From the NCBI GenBank assembly GCA_964501945.1, contig CAZCTY010000004.1, forward strand, positions 1 through 43,474: DNA of 43,474 nt, given 5' to 3'. This DNA comes from 21-14-0-10-32-9 sp964501945. GTDB lineage: Archaea; Nanobdellota; Nanobdellia; Woesearchaeales; 21-14-0-10-32-9. The stretch's first letter is position 1. Every line of letters starts with the position of its first letter. Made by a program: the position numbers and the translations under genes. The notes beneath the pieces are model-generated. The model ran no database searches. It was not told where the DNA came from and worked only from the letters and a program-made list of their open reading frames with translations. Below, piece by piece: positions 30,853 through 39,130 of the stretch.

Positions 30853-32670
30853 TTATTTTTGTGTGTTTAGTATTTTTTCATATAGTTCTTTGATTTGTCT
30901 CTTGATTTCTTTTTTATTTGTTATCTCCATTTCTTGTTCTACGAATTCTCTTCTTACTTCGTTATATAGTTTCTTTGCATCTTCTACTAAACCATCTTTT
31001 AGTAATATTTCGCATTCATCTATTTTGGTTTGTATGTTCTCCGAGGTTTCATCTTCGTCGTCTTCATTTAGTTCTTCGTAGCTCTCATCTACATCTTTTC
31101 CTTCTTTTGTTGCTTTTAGTAATGCTAGAACTCTTTTTTCTTCTTCTATTAGTTCTTTTACGTGTTTTTCTTTTAGCTCTATTTCTTTTTCTCTCTCATC
31201 GAGTTTAGCTAGTTCTGTTTTGATTTTTTTTCTTGTTTTTTCAAGTTCTTTGTTAATTGTTTCGAGTAGTTCTTTTTTCTCTTCTATGTCTTTTAGTAAT
31301 TTATCGTTGGTCTCTTCAAATCTTTGTTTTCTCTGTTTTATTGTTTCTTTTTCTTCTTTGAGTGTGTTTTTTAATTCTTTTAATTTATTTTTTATTTCTT
31401 CTTTTTCTTTTTCTAATTTTTCTAGTTGGTCTTTTTTCTTCATCATTGTTTTCTCTGTTTTTTCAATGTCTTTAGCTCTTGATTCTTTTTCTTTTTCTAG
31501 TTCTTTTTTCTTTGTATCTATTGTTTTTTCTCTCTCTTTTAGTTTAGCTTCCTTTTCTTTTATTTTGTTGTTTTTCTTTATTTGTGTTTCTTTTTTCTTC
31601 TCTATTTTGTTTTCTTCTTTTTCTAGTTCTTTTATAAGCTTGTTTTCTTCTGTTTTCATTTGTTTTATTTGTTCTTTGATTATTTTTTTTACTTTCTTCT
31701 CGAAATCTGTAAGTAGTAATTTTTCTCTTTTCTCATCTACTAAATTGTTCTTCTTTGTTGATGCTGCTTTTGTTATTAGTTGTTCTATTTTCTTATCTGT
31801 AAGTCCTTTTATTTTCTCAATTTTTGTTTTTAGTTTCTCAGTTTTTTTGTTTTTGTTTTCTTTTGATTGTTTTTCTTCAAATACTGGTAAAGGGTCTGAT
31901 GTGAAATCTGCTTGTTTTGTCTCTGTTTCTTCTATTTCAGGTTCTTCTGTTAGGTCTATTAGCTCTTCTCCATCATATTCTCCTTGTTTTTGTTCTTCTT
32001 CTATGTCTTGTGTGAATGAATTATCTGTTTCTTTTATGTCTACAGGATCTTGTGTAAAAGAATTGTCTGATTTTTCTTTTTTATCTTCTCTAATCTCTTC
32101 TGGGTCTTGTGTAAATATATTGTCTTCCTCATTAGTTGAGTCTTGTTTATTATCTTCCACCCATTCATCATTGTTATTTTCTACACTTTCTTCGAACTCT
32201 TCTCTTATTGATTTTTTATTTTCGTTATCAATTCCAAGAGCGCTTCGAATATTGTTTAAATCTTCTTCATCAATTTCTGGTTCGAGTTCTTCATCAGTGC
32301 TCTCTTCTTTATTCTCAGTAAAGTCTTCTTGTTCTTTTGTCTCTTCATTATTTATTTTCATCTCAGTTTCTCCTTCAAAAGGGTCTTCTGCGTGGTTTTC
32401 TTTATTGAGTAAATCTTCATGTTCTAATTGTGTCGCGTCAAATTCTTCCTGTTTAGGTTCTCTAATAGTTATTTGTCTCTCATCTGGTTTTTCTTTTTTT
32501 CTTTTCTTTTTTTCCGATCCTCCTAGAATTTTTTTAAGAAAAGACTTTCCTGGTTTTGAAAGTTTTTTTTCAGTTTCATTCTTTGAAGAATTATTTTCTT
32601 GTTGTTCGTTATACTCTTCCTTTATACCTTCTGGAGGTTTTGGAGGAACAAAATCTACCACATTTACCAC
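30853..32670 (-). CDS. Large Lys/Glu-rich coiled-coil protein with FTQDP repeats
   Basis: 605 residues, not a known family. Residues 1-75 are basic and Pro-rich; 76-280 are acidic and probably disordered; 300-540 form a long coiled coil of Glu, Lys and Leu heptads; the last 60 residues (DECEILLKDGLVEDAKKLYN) are a helical-hairpin domain seen in several archaeal proteins. Short repeats NIFTQDP, NSFTQDP, NSFTQD and ADFTSDP lie at about residues 185, 204, 218 and 255. No membrane segment is seen. The antisense open frame of about 500 codons is an artefact of the A-rich coding strand. Role: a scaffold or cytoskeleton-like protein is possible but not shown. Confidence 0.75.
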   Translation of the reverse strand: MVNVVDFVPPKPPEGIKEEYNEQQENNSSKNETEKKLSKPGKSFLKKILGGSEKKKRKKEKPDERQITIREPKQEEFDATQLEHEDLLNKENHAEDPFEGETEMKINNEETKEQEDFTENKEESTDEELEPEIDEEDLNNIRSALGIDNENKKSIREEFEESVENNNDEWVEDNKQDSTNEEDNIFTQDPEEIREDKKEKSDNSFTQDPVDIKETDNSFTQDIEEEQKQGEYDGEELIDLTEEPEIEETETKQADFTSDPLPVFEEKQSKENKNKKTEKLKTKIEKIKGLTDKKIEQLITKAASTKKNNLVDEKREKLLLTDFEKKVKKIIKEQIKQMKTEENKLIKELEKEENKIEKKKETQIKKNNKIKEKEAKLKEREKTIDTKKKELEKEKESRAKDIEKTEKTMMKKKDQLEKLEKEKEEIKNKLKELKNTLKEEKETIKQRKQRFEETNDKLLKDIEEKKELLETINKELEKTRKKIKTELAKLDEREKEIELKEKHVKELIEEEKRVLALLKATKEGKDVDESYEELNEDDEDETSENIQTKIDECEILLKDGLVEDAKKLYNEVRREFVEQEMEITNKKEIKRQIKELYEKILNTQK

Positions 32671-32769
32671 CCTCTTTTTTTATTTAAAAATGAATATTAT
32701 TATTCAATACTCGTATGCTTATTGCATAGTATAAAAAACTTTGTCACCATTAGTAAGTTTATAAAAAAG

Positions 32770-32779
32770 GTTTTTATAG
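32770..32779 (+). promoter_or_regulatory. TATA box of the small coiled-coil gene
   Basis: GTTTTTATAG lies 23-32 nt before ATG 32802. It supports that start over the upstream GTG (32784) and ATG (32790) in frame. Confidence 0.45.
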
Positions 32780-32801
32780 TAGTGTGCATATGTTTTTTTT
32801 T

Positions 32802-33164
32802 ATGAAAGCCATTCCTGAAAATCCTGAAAATAAAGATAGGCTTAGGCAAATTACTATTTTGGTTGAGAGACATAATTTTTTAGTTGAGGAAGTTAGTAAG
32901 TTGGAAGATAGTTTTTTGTCCAAAGAACTTGCTTTGGATGATTTTAAAAAAGAGTATGTGTATGAGTTAAATCTTATTAAAGAAGACTTGGCGAGGGTTA
33001 ATTCTTTAATTAAAAAAGCTGAGAATATGAAAAATGAAATCAGTTCTGAATTTAAAGAAGTTGTTAAGGTTCCTTTGTTAAAAAAATTGGAGAGGCGAGT
33101 TGATAATCTTGGTTATGAGAACTTTATTTTTAGGGAGGAGCTTTGGAGAAAATTTAATATTTAG
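32802..33164 (+). CDS. Small coiled-coil protein of unknown function
   Basis: 120 residues from ATG 32802. It is nearly all helical with heptad spacing (NLIKEDLARVNSLIKKAENM, KKLERRVDNL) and is charge-rich. No family is recognised. It is divergent from the 605-residue coiled-coil gene and its stop is one base from the convergent DUF1385 stop. Pairing of the two coiled-coil genes could be functional, but that is a guess. Confidence 0.6.
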   Translation: MKAIPENPENKDRLRQITILVERHNFLVEEVSKLEDSFLSKELALDDFKKEYVYELNLIKEDLARVNSLIKKAENMKNEISSEFKEVVKVPLLKKLERRVDNLGYENFIFREELWRKFNI

Positions 33165-33165
33165 T

Positions 33166-34035
33166 TTATCTTTTTTTTGTCTCTGCCCTCATGCATTCAT
33201 TTAGGGATGTTATTGCGACGTCTAGTTGTTTTAGGCTTGGTTCTTTTGTTGTTAGTTTTTGAAATTGTAGTCCTGGCCACATCAGGATTCTCACTATTCT
33301 GCTCTTATTGTAATATTTTGCCTCAAGTCTTATTATCTCATATGCAAGGCCTGCTATTATTGGTAGTAGTAGAATTCTCCATAAGTAATTTCCCCAAAAT
33401 CCTGTTCCTTGTGGTATTAGTAGGTATATTAGTATTCCTATTAGAAATACTATGAATATGAATGTTGTTCCGCATCTTGGGTGTATTCTTGAAAATTTTT
33501 TCGCGTTTTGAGGTGTTAGTTTTCTTTTTGATTCGTAGCATGCGAGGGTTTTATGTTCAGCTCCATGGTATTGGTATAGTCTTTTTATATCTGGTAATAG
33601 TGATATTATTAGCAGGTATCCTGTAAAGAGCATTATTTTTATTATGCCGTCGACTATATTTACACCTAGCGGGGTTGATGTTATAGTTATTGTATTTGCG
33701 AGGAACCAAGGTAGTAGTACGAAAAGCGATAGTACTATTACAAGAGATAGTAGAAAGGTTAGTATCATTTCTTTTTTTGTTAGTGGTTCTTCGTTCGTTG
33801 AATTCTCTGCGGACCATGATATTTCTTTTAGGCCTAATATCATTAGTTCAAATAGCATTATTAGACCTCTTATTATTGGTAATTTTGCTATTTTATTTGT
33901 TTCTGTTAGAGAATTGAATTTTCTTGTTCTTTTTTTTATTTGGCCGTTTTCGCATCTCACCGCTGTGCTTATGTAGTTGTTTGAGCGCATCATTACGCCT
34001 TCTACTACTGCTTGGCCTCCGAGTTTTATTTTCAT
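33166..34035 (-). CDS. DUF1385 family membrane protein
   Basis: 289 residues. Diagnostic motifs are GGQAVVEGVMMR at residues 6-17, YHGAEHK in the middle, HPRCGTTFIF and the C-terminal WPGLQFQKLTTKEP. There are four to five membrane segments. The family is widespread and has a conserved His/Cys pattern suggesting a metal site, but its role is unknown. It lies 16 nt downstream of the PGI/PMI gene on the same strand and is probably co-transcribed with it. Confidence 0.9.
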   Translation of the reverse strand: MKIKLGGQAVVEGVMMRSNNYISTAVRCENGQIKKRTRKFNSLTETNKIAKLPIIRGLIMLFELMILGLKEISWSAENSTNEEPLTKKEMILTFLLSLVIVLSLFVLLPWFLANTITITSTPLGVNIVDGIIKIMLFTGYLLIISLLPDIKRLYQYHGAEHKTLACYESKRKLTPQNAKKFSRIHPRCGTTFIFIVFLIGILIYLLIPQGTGFWGNYLWRILLLPIIAGLAYEIIRLEAKYYNKSRIVRILMWPGLQFQKLTTKEPSLKQLDVAITSLNECMRAETKKR

Positions 34036-34051
34036 TTAAAATTACCTATGT

Positions 34052-35065
34052 TCATATAAAAAGTCCCATGTCTTTTTTTATTTTCTCTGTCACATCATTT
34101 CTCAAGGGGTCTTTTTTGTATCTTAGTGCTAAGTAGTAGGATGTGTATTCTCCTATTATTATCGTGGTTGCTATCTTTAAGAGTCCTTTGCCTTTTATGT
34201 TTAATTCTGTTACGCTTATTCCTTGGTTTTGTATTGTTTCTTTGTATATGTTTGCTCTCTTTTTTACTCTTGATGTGTCTTGTGATGTTGTTATTATTAT
34301 TGCGTGGAATGTTGCGTTTTTTGTTTGAAAGCTTTCTGCTTCATAGTATTCCGCGTCTGGTATGACGTTGTAGAATGCTGTTGATTTTGCATTTGAATTT
34401 ATTAGTTTTTTGAATTTTCGAGCGGAGTTTTTTATTGTATTAGTGGAGTATATTAATGGTATTACTCCGTATAATTTTTTTGATAAATTCATTGCTAGGT
34501 TTGTTGCGTTTTGTTGTCTTAGGTAATCTACTGTTTCTTGTATTTCTTGCGTTTGGTTATCTATTAGTCCTGCATCTTCAAACAGTCTTATTAGTGTTCC
34601 TATTATCGTGAAAGTTGAGCATTTTGATGGTATGTTTTTTGTTAAATCTATTGTTGGTGTGTCAAAGGAGTCTTCTTCTAATTTTCCCCCGTTTGTAATT
34701 ATTAGTGTTTGTGCATCATGTCTTCTTGCAATTTTAAGCCATGTTCTAGCTTCCTCTGAATTACCTGAGTGTGATATTGCAATTAATGCGTCATCTTTTG
34801 TTATTTTGTGTGTTTCACTATATCCTTCAACGAATGTTATATTTACTTTTCCAGCTAAGTATTCTCCTGCTATTTTTGCTGCATTCAAGCTCCATGATGA
34901 TCCTGTTATTATAATATTTTTTTTCAGGTTTATTTTCTCTGTGAAAGATCTGAGTGGTCTGTTGTATGATGTTCTTAAATCTTCTGCGTATCCTTGTAGG
35001 TATCTCTTGTAATTTTCTGTGTCGTATTTGTATAAATCTTCTGGAAAATTATTTTCTTGGAGCAT
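34052..35065 (-). CDS. Bifunctional phosphoglucose/phosphomannose isomerase
   Basis: 337 residues. Archaeal PGI/PMI interconverts glucose-6-P, fructose-6-P and mannose-6-P and has two SIS domains. The first has IITGSSWSLNAAKIAGEYL and ALIAISHSGNSEEARTWL; after KCSTFTIIGTLIRLFEDAG comes the second, with GVIPLIYST and a C-terminal VTELNIKGKGLLKIATTI. Length is normal. An AGGTGATTCAAC ribosome binding region precedes the ATG. DUF1385 follows after 16 nt. It could feed mannose phosphate to the DPM1/GT-C surface-sugar pathway in this window. Confidence 0.82.
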   Translation of the reverse strand: MLQENNFPEDLYKYDTENYKRYLQGYAEDLRTSYNRPLRSFTEKINLKKNIIITGSSWSLNAAKIAGEYLAGKVNITFVEGYSETHKITKDDALIAISHSGNSEEARTWLKIARRHDAQTLIITNGGKLEEDSFDTPTIDLTKNIPSKCSTFTIIGTLIRLFEDAGLIDNQTQEIQETVDYLRQQNATNLAMNLSKKLYGVIPLIYSTNTIKNSARKFKKLINSNAKSTAFYNVIPDAEYYEAESFQTKNATFHAIIITTSQDTSRVKKRANIYKETIQNQGISVTELNIKGKGLLKIATTIIIGEYTSYYLALRYKKDPLRNDVTEKIKKDMGLFI

Positions 35066-35098
35066 GTTGAATCACCTTATTAGTAGTAAGTTAAAAAT

Positions 35099-35107
35099 GT
35101 TTATATA
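35099..35107 (+). promoter_or_regulatory. TATA box of the DUF357 gene
   Basis: GTTTATATA lies 23-31 nt before ATG 35130. Leaderless spacing. Confidence 0.6.
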
Positions 35108-35129
35108 CTTTTTGTAATTTCTTTTTTTT

Positions 35130-35423
35130 ATGGAAGATAAAATTACTGTTGAAAAATTGGATAAGTATTTTGGGATAACTGGGAGTGCTTTAAAGAAAGC
35201 TAAGGCCGGTCTTAATAAGGAGAAGTTGGAGGATGCTAATATTTTTTTGGATATGGCGTCTCGTTATTTTGAGGATGCTGATTATTTTAGGAAAAAAGAG
35301 GATTTTGTTTTGGCTTTTGGTGCTCTAAATTATGCTCATGGTTGGTTGGATGCTGGTGCTAGTATTAAGTTGTTTTTGGTAAACGATAATAAACTGTTTA
35401 CTGTTGATGAAGAAGATGTTTAA
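35130..35423 (+). CDS. DUF357 family protein
   Basis: 97 residues, all helical. DANIFLDMASRYFEDADYF and FGALNYAHGWLDAGASIKLF are the DUF357 signatures; the family is archaeal and its structure is a helical bundle of unknown role. The next gene overlaps it: the PIN gene's ATG at 35407 lies inside this gene. DUF357 and the PIN gene are thus translated from one mRNA. Confidence 0.85.
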   Translation: MEDKITVEKLDKYFGITGSALKKAKAGLNKEKLEDANIFLDMASRYFEDADYFRKKEDFVLAFGALNYAHGWLDAGASIKLFLVNDNKLFTVDEEDV

Positions 35424-35889
35424 GCTTGAGGATTTTAGGAGTAAAAATAGCGTCATTTTGGATACTTGTTTTATTCTTCATGAGCTTTTGAATAATAGGG
35501 AGAAGCGTTTAATTGATTTTTGTAGTGAGAATTTGGTTTTAGTTACTAGTTTTAATGTTGAGGAGTTAAAAAAAGTTTCTAGGAAGTTAGGCCATAATAA
35601 AAGAGTTGTTAGGGATTTTTTAAATCGTGCGGATTTGGTTTTTGTTGATGTTCCTGTTCATTTGGGGGATGTTGAGGGCGAGCGTGCTTTTGTTGATGCT
35701 TTGAGTTCTGATATATTAAAAAAGGTTCGTGATCCTAGTGATGCTGTTTTGGTTGCTGCTGCTATTTTGTCTAATTCTGTTATTTTGACTAGGGATAAGC
35801 ATCATTTATTTACTAGTACTTTAAGTAATGAGTTAAGAAAGTATAATTTGAGTGTTTTTAATGATTTGAGTAAGGTTGTGTTTGTTTAG
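35407..35889 (+). CDS. PIN domain ribonuclease-like protein
   Basis: About 160 residues. The PIN fold is suggested by the first acidic motif VILDTCFILHELL, the central SFNVEELKKV, and the last motif VILTRDKHHLF, with DPSDAVLVAAA before it. This set matches PIN nucleases of the Nob1/VapC superfamily and gives a plausible Mg-dependent RNase. No neighbouring antitoxin is seen; the DUF357 gene upstream is not a known one. Start options are 35407 and 35416; the frame also opens at a TTG at 35404. The 3' end overlaps the convergent cbf5 by 32 nt, the largest overlap seen here. Confidence 0.75.
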   Translation: MKKMFKLEDFRSKNSVILDTCFILHELLNNREKRLIDFCSENLVLVTSFNVEELKKVSRKLGHNKRVVRDFLNRADLVFVDVPVHLGDVEGERAFVDALSSDILKKVRDPSDAVLVAAAILSNSVILTRDKHHLFTSTLSNELRKYNLSVFNDLSKVVFV

Positions 35890-36865
35890 GGTATGTTCCT
35901 GGTTTCATGAATACTTGTTCTGTTTTTACTGCTATGCTTTTTGCAAGTTTTACTAAGTTGTTTGTGTTTAGTAGTGCTTCTCCTATTAGTATTAGTTCGT
36001 TTTTTAACGTCATTATTGCTACTGTGTCTCCTTTTTTTATGTCTGAGTCTAGTTTTGATATTCCTGGGACTTTTAAAAATGCTCCGTGGCAGAGTGTGTC
36101 TACTGCCCCATCATGTACGTATATTTTTTTTAGGTGTTGTGTTCCTTGTTCTACTGGTTTTATTATATTTTTTAGTGGCTCTGAGTTTCCTTCTCTGTAA
36201 TAGTGGTATGCATCTGCTATATCTTGTAGTGTGTTCATTTCTTTTTCTTGGAATGGTCCTGCTTTGGTTCGTATAAGTTCCGCCATGTGTGCGCCTACTC
36301 CTGCTTTTTCTCCGTAGTCGTGTATTAATTTTCGTATGTATGTGCCTGCTTCGCATCCTACTTTAAATAATACATCTTGTCCTTTTATCTCTATTATGTC
36401 TATGTAATATATTGTTCTTTTTCTCATTCTTCTCTTGACTGCTGATTTTACTGGTGGTAGTTGTTCTATCTCTCCTGTGAAGTGTTCGTCAAATATTTTT
36501 TTTATTTCCTCTTCTTTTATTGGTTTGTGTAGGTGCATGAGGCATACGTATTCTTTACCTGCTGTAAGTAAGCAATTTGTTATTCTTGTCGCTGTGGATA
36601 GTGCTATTGGCAGTACTCCTGTAACTCCAGGGTCTAATGTGCCTGAGTGTCCTGCTTTTTTTATGTTTAGAATTTTTTTTAGGTAGTCCACTGCTTGGTG
36701 GCTTGTTGGTCCTGATGGTTTGTTTAGTATTATTATTCCTGTGCTTAGTAATTCTTGGATTGTTCTCTTGCTTGGTTCTTTCCCGTATTCTGGGTTTGTT
36801 TTTGTTTCTTTTTTTGTTATTATTTCTTGTTGTCTTTGTTCAAATGGTAATTTCATATTTTTCAC
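35858..36865 (-). CDS. cbf5: H/ACA RNP pseudouridine synthase Cbf5
   Basis: 335 residues. Cbf5 is the TruB-type catalytic subunit of H/ACA RNPs, making pseudouridine in rRNA; it works with Nop10, Gar1 and L7Ae. The N-terminal GIIILNKPSGPTSHQAVDYL and the catalytic Asp in HSGTLDPGVTGVLPIA are intact; HLHKPIKEEEI and AGTYIRKLIHDYG follow, and the C-terminal PUA domain has the usual HDGAVDTLCHGAFLKVPGIS. L7Ae is encoded 22 kb away in the same window. The gene follows the winged-helix gene by four bases. The last 32 nt overlap the PIN gene. Confidence 0.95.
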   Translation of the reverse strand: MKNMKLPFEQRQQEIITKKETKTNPEYGKEPSKRTIQELLSTGIIILNKPSGPTSHQAVDYLKKILNIKKAGHSGTLDPGVTGVLPIALSTATRITNCLLTAGKEYVCLMHLHKPIKEEEIKKIFDEHFTGEIEQLPPVKSAVKRRMRKRTIYYIDIIEIKGQDVLFKVGCEAGTYIRKLIHDYGEKAGVGAHMAELIRTKAGPFQEKEMNTLQDIADAYHYYREGNSEPLKNIIKPVEQGTQHLKKIYVHDGAVDTLCHGAFLKVPGISKLDSDIKKGDTVAIMTLKNELILIGEALLNTNNLVKLAKSIAVKTEQVFMKPGTYPKQTQPYSNH

Positions 36866-36869
36866 ATCT

Positions 36870-37283
36870 TTATTTTTTATCTAGACCTAGTTTTTTATCT
36901 AAGTTTCTGCTTATATGGCTGAGAGAATCGAATGCGTCATTTACTTCATCTCTTATGCTCTCTGATATTTCTTCTAGGGTTTCGTGTTTTAAGTAGTATT
37001 TGTTATTTGCCTCGAGGACTATTCCAACTTCCATTAATTTGTTTAGGTGGTATACTACTGTTCCTCTTGAGAGTGTTGTTCTCTCTGCTATCTCATCGCT
37101 TGATAATCCTTGTGGTTTATTTTTTATTGCTCTGAGTAGTGTTATAAATATTCTAAAGCAGCTTCTATCTTTATCGCGTATATTAAATAGGCCTAAAGTT
37201 CCTCCGAACCATTGTAGTAATTCATTTACGTTTTGATTTGCAGGTTCGTTTGTTCGTATTATTGTTATACGCGTAAATCTCAT
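36870..37283 (-). CDS. Winged-helix (ArsR/MarR-like) transcription regulator
   Basis: 137 residues. The helix-turn-helix is in GLSSDEIAERTTLSRGTVVYHLNKLMEVGIV (residues about 57-87), followed by a wing and a helical tail for dimerization. The N-terminal 30 residues show no metal motif. It is the first gene of a two-gene unit with cbf5. It is divergent from the M29 peptidase, and a perfect 16-bp palindrome lies between them, which makes autoregulation plausible. Confidence 0.78.
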   Translation of the reverse strand: MRFTRITIIRTNEPANQNVNELLQWFGGTLGLFNIRDKDRSCFRIFITLLRAIKNKPQGLSSDEIAERTTLSRGTVVYHLNKLMEVGIVLEANNKYYLKHETLEEISESIRDEVNDAFDSLSHISRNLDKKLGLDKK

Positions 37284-37302
37284 AGTATTAGTTAATCAGT
37301 TC

Positions 37303-37318
37303 TTATTTATATAAATAA
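37303..37318. promoter_or_regulatory. Palindromic shared TATA / candidate operator
   Basis: TTATTTATATAAATAA is a perfect 16-base palindrome in the 73-base divergent gap. On the minus strand it is 20-35 nt before the regulator ATG, and on the plus strand 39-54 nt before the M29 ATG. It contains a usable TATA box for both directions, so it may be a shared promoter and a binding site for the winged-helix dimer. Confidence 0.5.
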
Positions 37319-37356
37319 CTCATATTTTCTTGTTTTTTATATTTTTTTTATTTTTT

Positions 37357-38463
37357 ATGGAAAAGTTTAAAAATGGTTTTGGGAAATATCTTTTAATGGT
37401 TAAATCTTCTCGGGTTAGAGATGTTGTGAATCAAGCTAAGTTTAAAAATAAGCTTAAGCTTGATGTTTTTAAGAAGATTTTTAAAGAAAATCTTAAAGTT
37501 AATTCTGAGAAGGTTTTAATTATTGGTGATAAGGGTAAAGATGATAATCTTGTTGCGCCTATTATTACTAATGCTTATTCTATGGCTGCTGATGAGCTTG
37601 GTTTGGATTTTGAGACTGTTTATCAGAATTTTAAAACTCGTGGTGAGAGTGCGGATTCTGTTGTTATTAGTAAGTTGTTGAAGCTTCCGGAGGAGAGTGT
37701 CGTCGTGGTTAACATTTCTAATAGGATTGGTAATCTCGGTCCTGTCGGTCTTAGTTTTAGAAAGTTTAATGCTCAGCGTCGTAATCGTTTTATTTCGTCT
37801 AGCAGTCTTGGTAGTTTGAGTAATGATAAGCTTGGTTTTTTAGTTAATTGTTTGGATATTAATTATGAGTCTATTGATAAAAAAACTAAGCGTTTGGTTA
37901 AGATTTTAAGTGATGCGCGTGAGGTTAATGTTTCTACTAAGCGTGGTACTGATGTTACTTTTGATGTTGATGGTATGACTGGTAGGGGTGCGTCTGGTTT
38001 ATATTCTGAGCCTGGTATGGGTGGTAATCTTCCTGGTAGTGAGGCGTATATTGCGCCTAATCTTAATGGTGTTAATGGTGATGTTGTTATTGATGGTAGT
38101 CTTAGGATTAAGGATAGGACTTTGCTTTTGAATAATCCTGTTGAGATTGGTATTTCTAATGGGAGTATTTCGTCTATGAATAGTTCTTATGAGGCTAGGT
38201 TGTTGCTTCAAACATTGAGGTGGGCTAAGGCTAAGGCGAAGAGGCCTGATAATATTTTTAGGGTTGGTGAGCTTGGTTTGGGTTTGAATAAAAAAGCAGA
38301 TATTATTGGTTCTACTATTATTGATGAGAAGGCTTATCGTTCTGCACATGTTGCTATTGGCAGTAATTCTTGGTTTGGTGGTTCTATTAAAACTTTTATT
38401 CATTTAGATCAGGTTTTTAGAAATCCTATTGTTAAAGTTGATGGCAGGTTAATTAAGTATTAG
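37357..38463 (+). CDS. M29 family aminopeptidase (leucyl aminopeptidase T-like)
   Basis: 368 residues from ATG 37357. The M29 fold is indicated by NLPGSEAYIAPN, GELGLGLNKKA, and the metal-binding C-terminal VAIGSNSWFG and FIHLDQVFRNP, then VDGRLIKY. M29 enzymes bind two metal ions and remove N-terminal residues. The usual Glu in the NLPxGE motif is replaced by SE spacing that still supplies a Glu. The frame opens at 37330, but the ATG at 37357 is better supported because the earlier stretch is Phe-rich leader. The 3' end overlaps the SprT-like gene by four bases. Divergent from the regulator gene. Confidence 0.75.
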   Translation: MEKFKNGFGKYLLMVKSSRVRDVVNQAKFKNKLKLDVFKKIFKENLKVNSEKVLIIGDKGKDDNLVAPIITNAYSMAADELGLDFETVYQNFKTRGESADSVVISKLLKLPEESVVVVNISNRIGNLGPVGLSFRKFNAQRRNRFISSSSLGSLSNDKLGFLVNCLDINYESIDKKTKRLVKILSDAREVNVSTKRGTDVTFDVDGMTGRGASGLYSEPGMGGNLPGSEAYIAPNLNGVNGDVVIDGSLRIKDRTLLLNNPVEIGISNGSISSMNSSYEARLLLQTLRWAKAKAKRPDNIFRVGELGLGLNKKADIIGSTIIDEKAYRSAHVAIGSNSWFGGSIKTFIHLDQVFRNPIVKVDGRLIKY

Positions 38464-39125
38464 TAGAATCTTAGTGCTTTTTTTATTTTCTTTCGTCTAA
38501 GAAAGTTTTTTAATTTTTTTTCTATGTTCTTTGTTTTAAATTTTGCTTCCTCTCTTTTAAATTCTGTTGAGTGGTGCGATAGTCTTCCTTTTTTTGTTTT
38601 TTTAAATCCTAGTTTTTTGTGTAGTGCTTCGTGAAATAAGACATAGTCTAATAGTTCTTGTTCTTCTCTTAAAATGGAGCTTATGACTATTGTGTCTGTT
38701 GTGTATTCGTAGTGTCCTAGTTTTCTAAGTGATGGCGCGCCCCATTCTAGGTTGGGTGTTTGTAGTTCTTCGTTGAAATATTTTTTATTTATTTCATCAA
38801 ATCTTTTTGTTAATTCTGCGTCTTTATTGTTTATTTTTGAGTAGTTTGATAGGTTTTTTATGAATTTTAGGTATAGGTCCATTTCGAATGTTTCTTTGTA
38901 TTCTTTTTTTATTATCTTTGTGAGTAGGTGTTGTATTAGTCCTATTCTTAAATCTTCTGAGAATTCTAGCCAGTTTTTGCTTAAGTAGAATGATATTTTT
39001 TTGTTGTCGTATTTTGCGTTTGCGTTGAATGGTTTAAATCTTGCTGAGTAGTTTACTTCTAGAAGTCTTATCTCCTCTCTTGTTGGGAATAAGTTTTTGT
39101 ATGCTTTTGTTGCAATATTATTCAT
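38460..39125 (-). CDS. SprT-like zinc metalloprotease
   Basis: 221 residues. The active site is VLFHEALHKKLGF (about residue 162), with the third ligand expected in SHHSTEFKREE. FDEINKKYFNEELQTPNLEWG and GHYEYTTDTIVISSIL precede it, as in SprT/Spartan proteins. The family includes DNA-protein crosslink proteases. The N-terminal 100 residues are helical and have no recognised match. Last gene of the Nop5 operon; it starts six bases after the preceding stop. Confidence 0.82.
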   Translation of the reverse strand: MNNIATKAYKNLFPTREEIRLLEVNYSARFKPFNANAKYDNKKISFYLSKNWLEFSEDLRIGLIQHLLTKIIKKEYKETFEMDLYLKFIKNLSNYSKINNKDAELTKRFDEINKKYFNEELQTPNLEWGAPSLRKLGHYEYTTDTIVISSILREEQELLDYVLFHEALHKKLGFKKTKKGRLSHHSTEFKREEAKFKTKNIEKKLKNFLRRKKIKKALRFY

Positions 39126-39130
39126 TTTTG

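Noticed and set aside
31220..32734. 504-codon open frame antisense to the coiled-coil gene
   Set aside because: The Ser/Phe-rich product is the complement of GAA/AAA-rich coding sequence, which has few stops in that frame. No promoter or family was seen.
35407..35889. VapC toxin of a toxin-antitoxin pair
   Set aside because: The upstream gene is DUF357 and not a DNA-binding antitoxin, and the neighbourhood is housekeeping.
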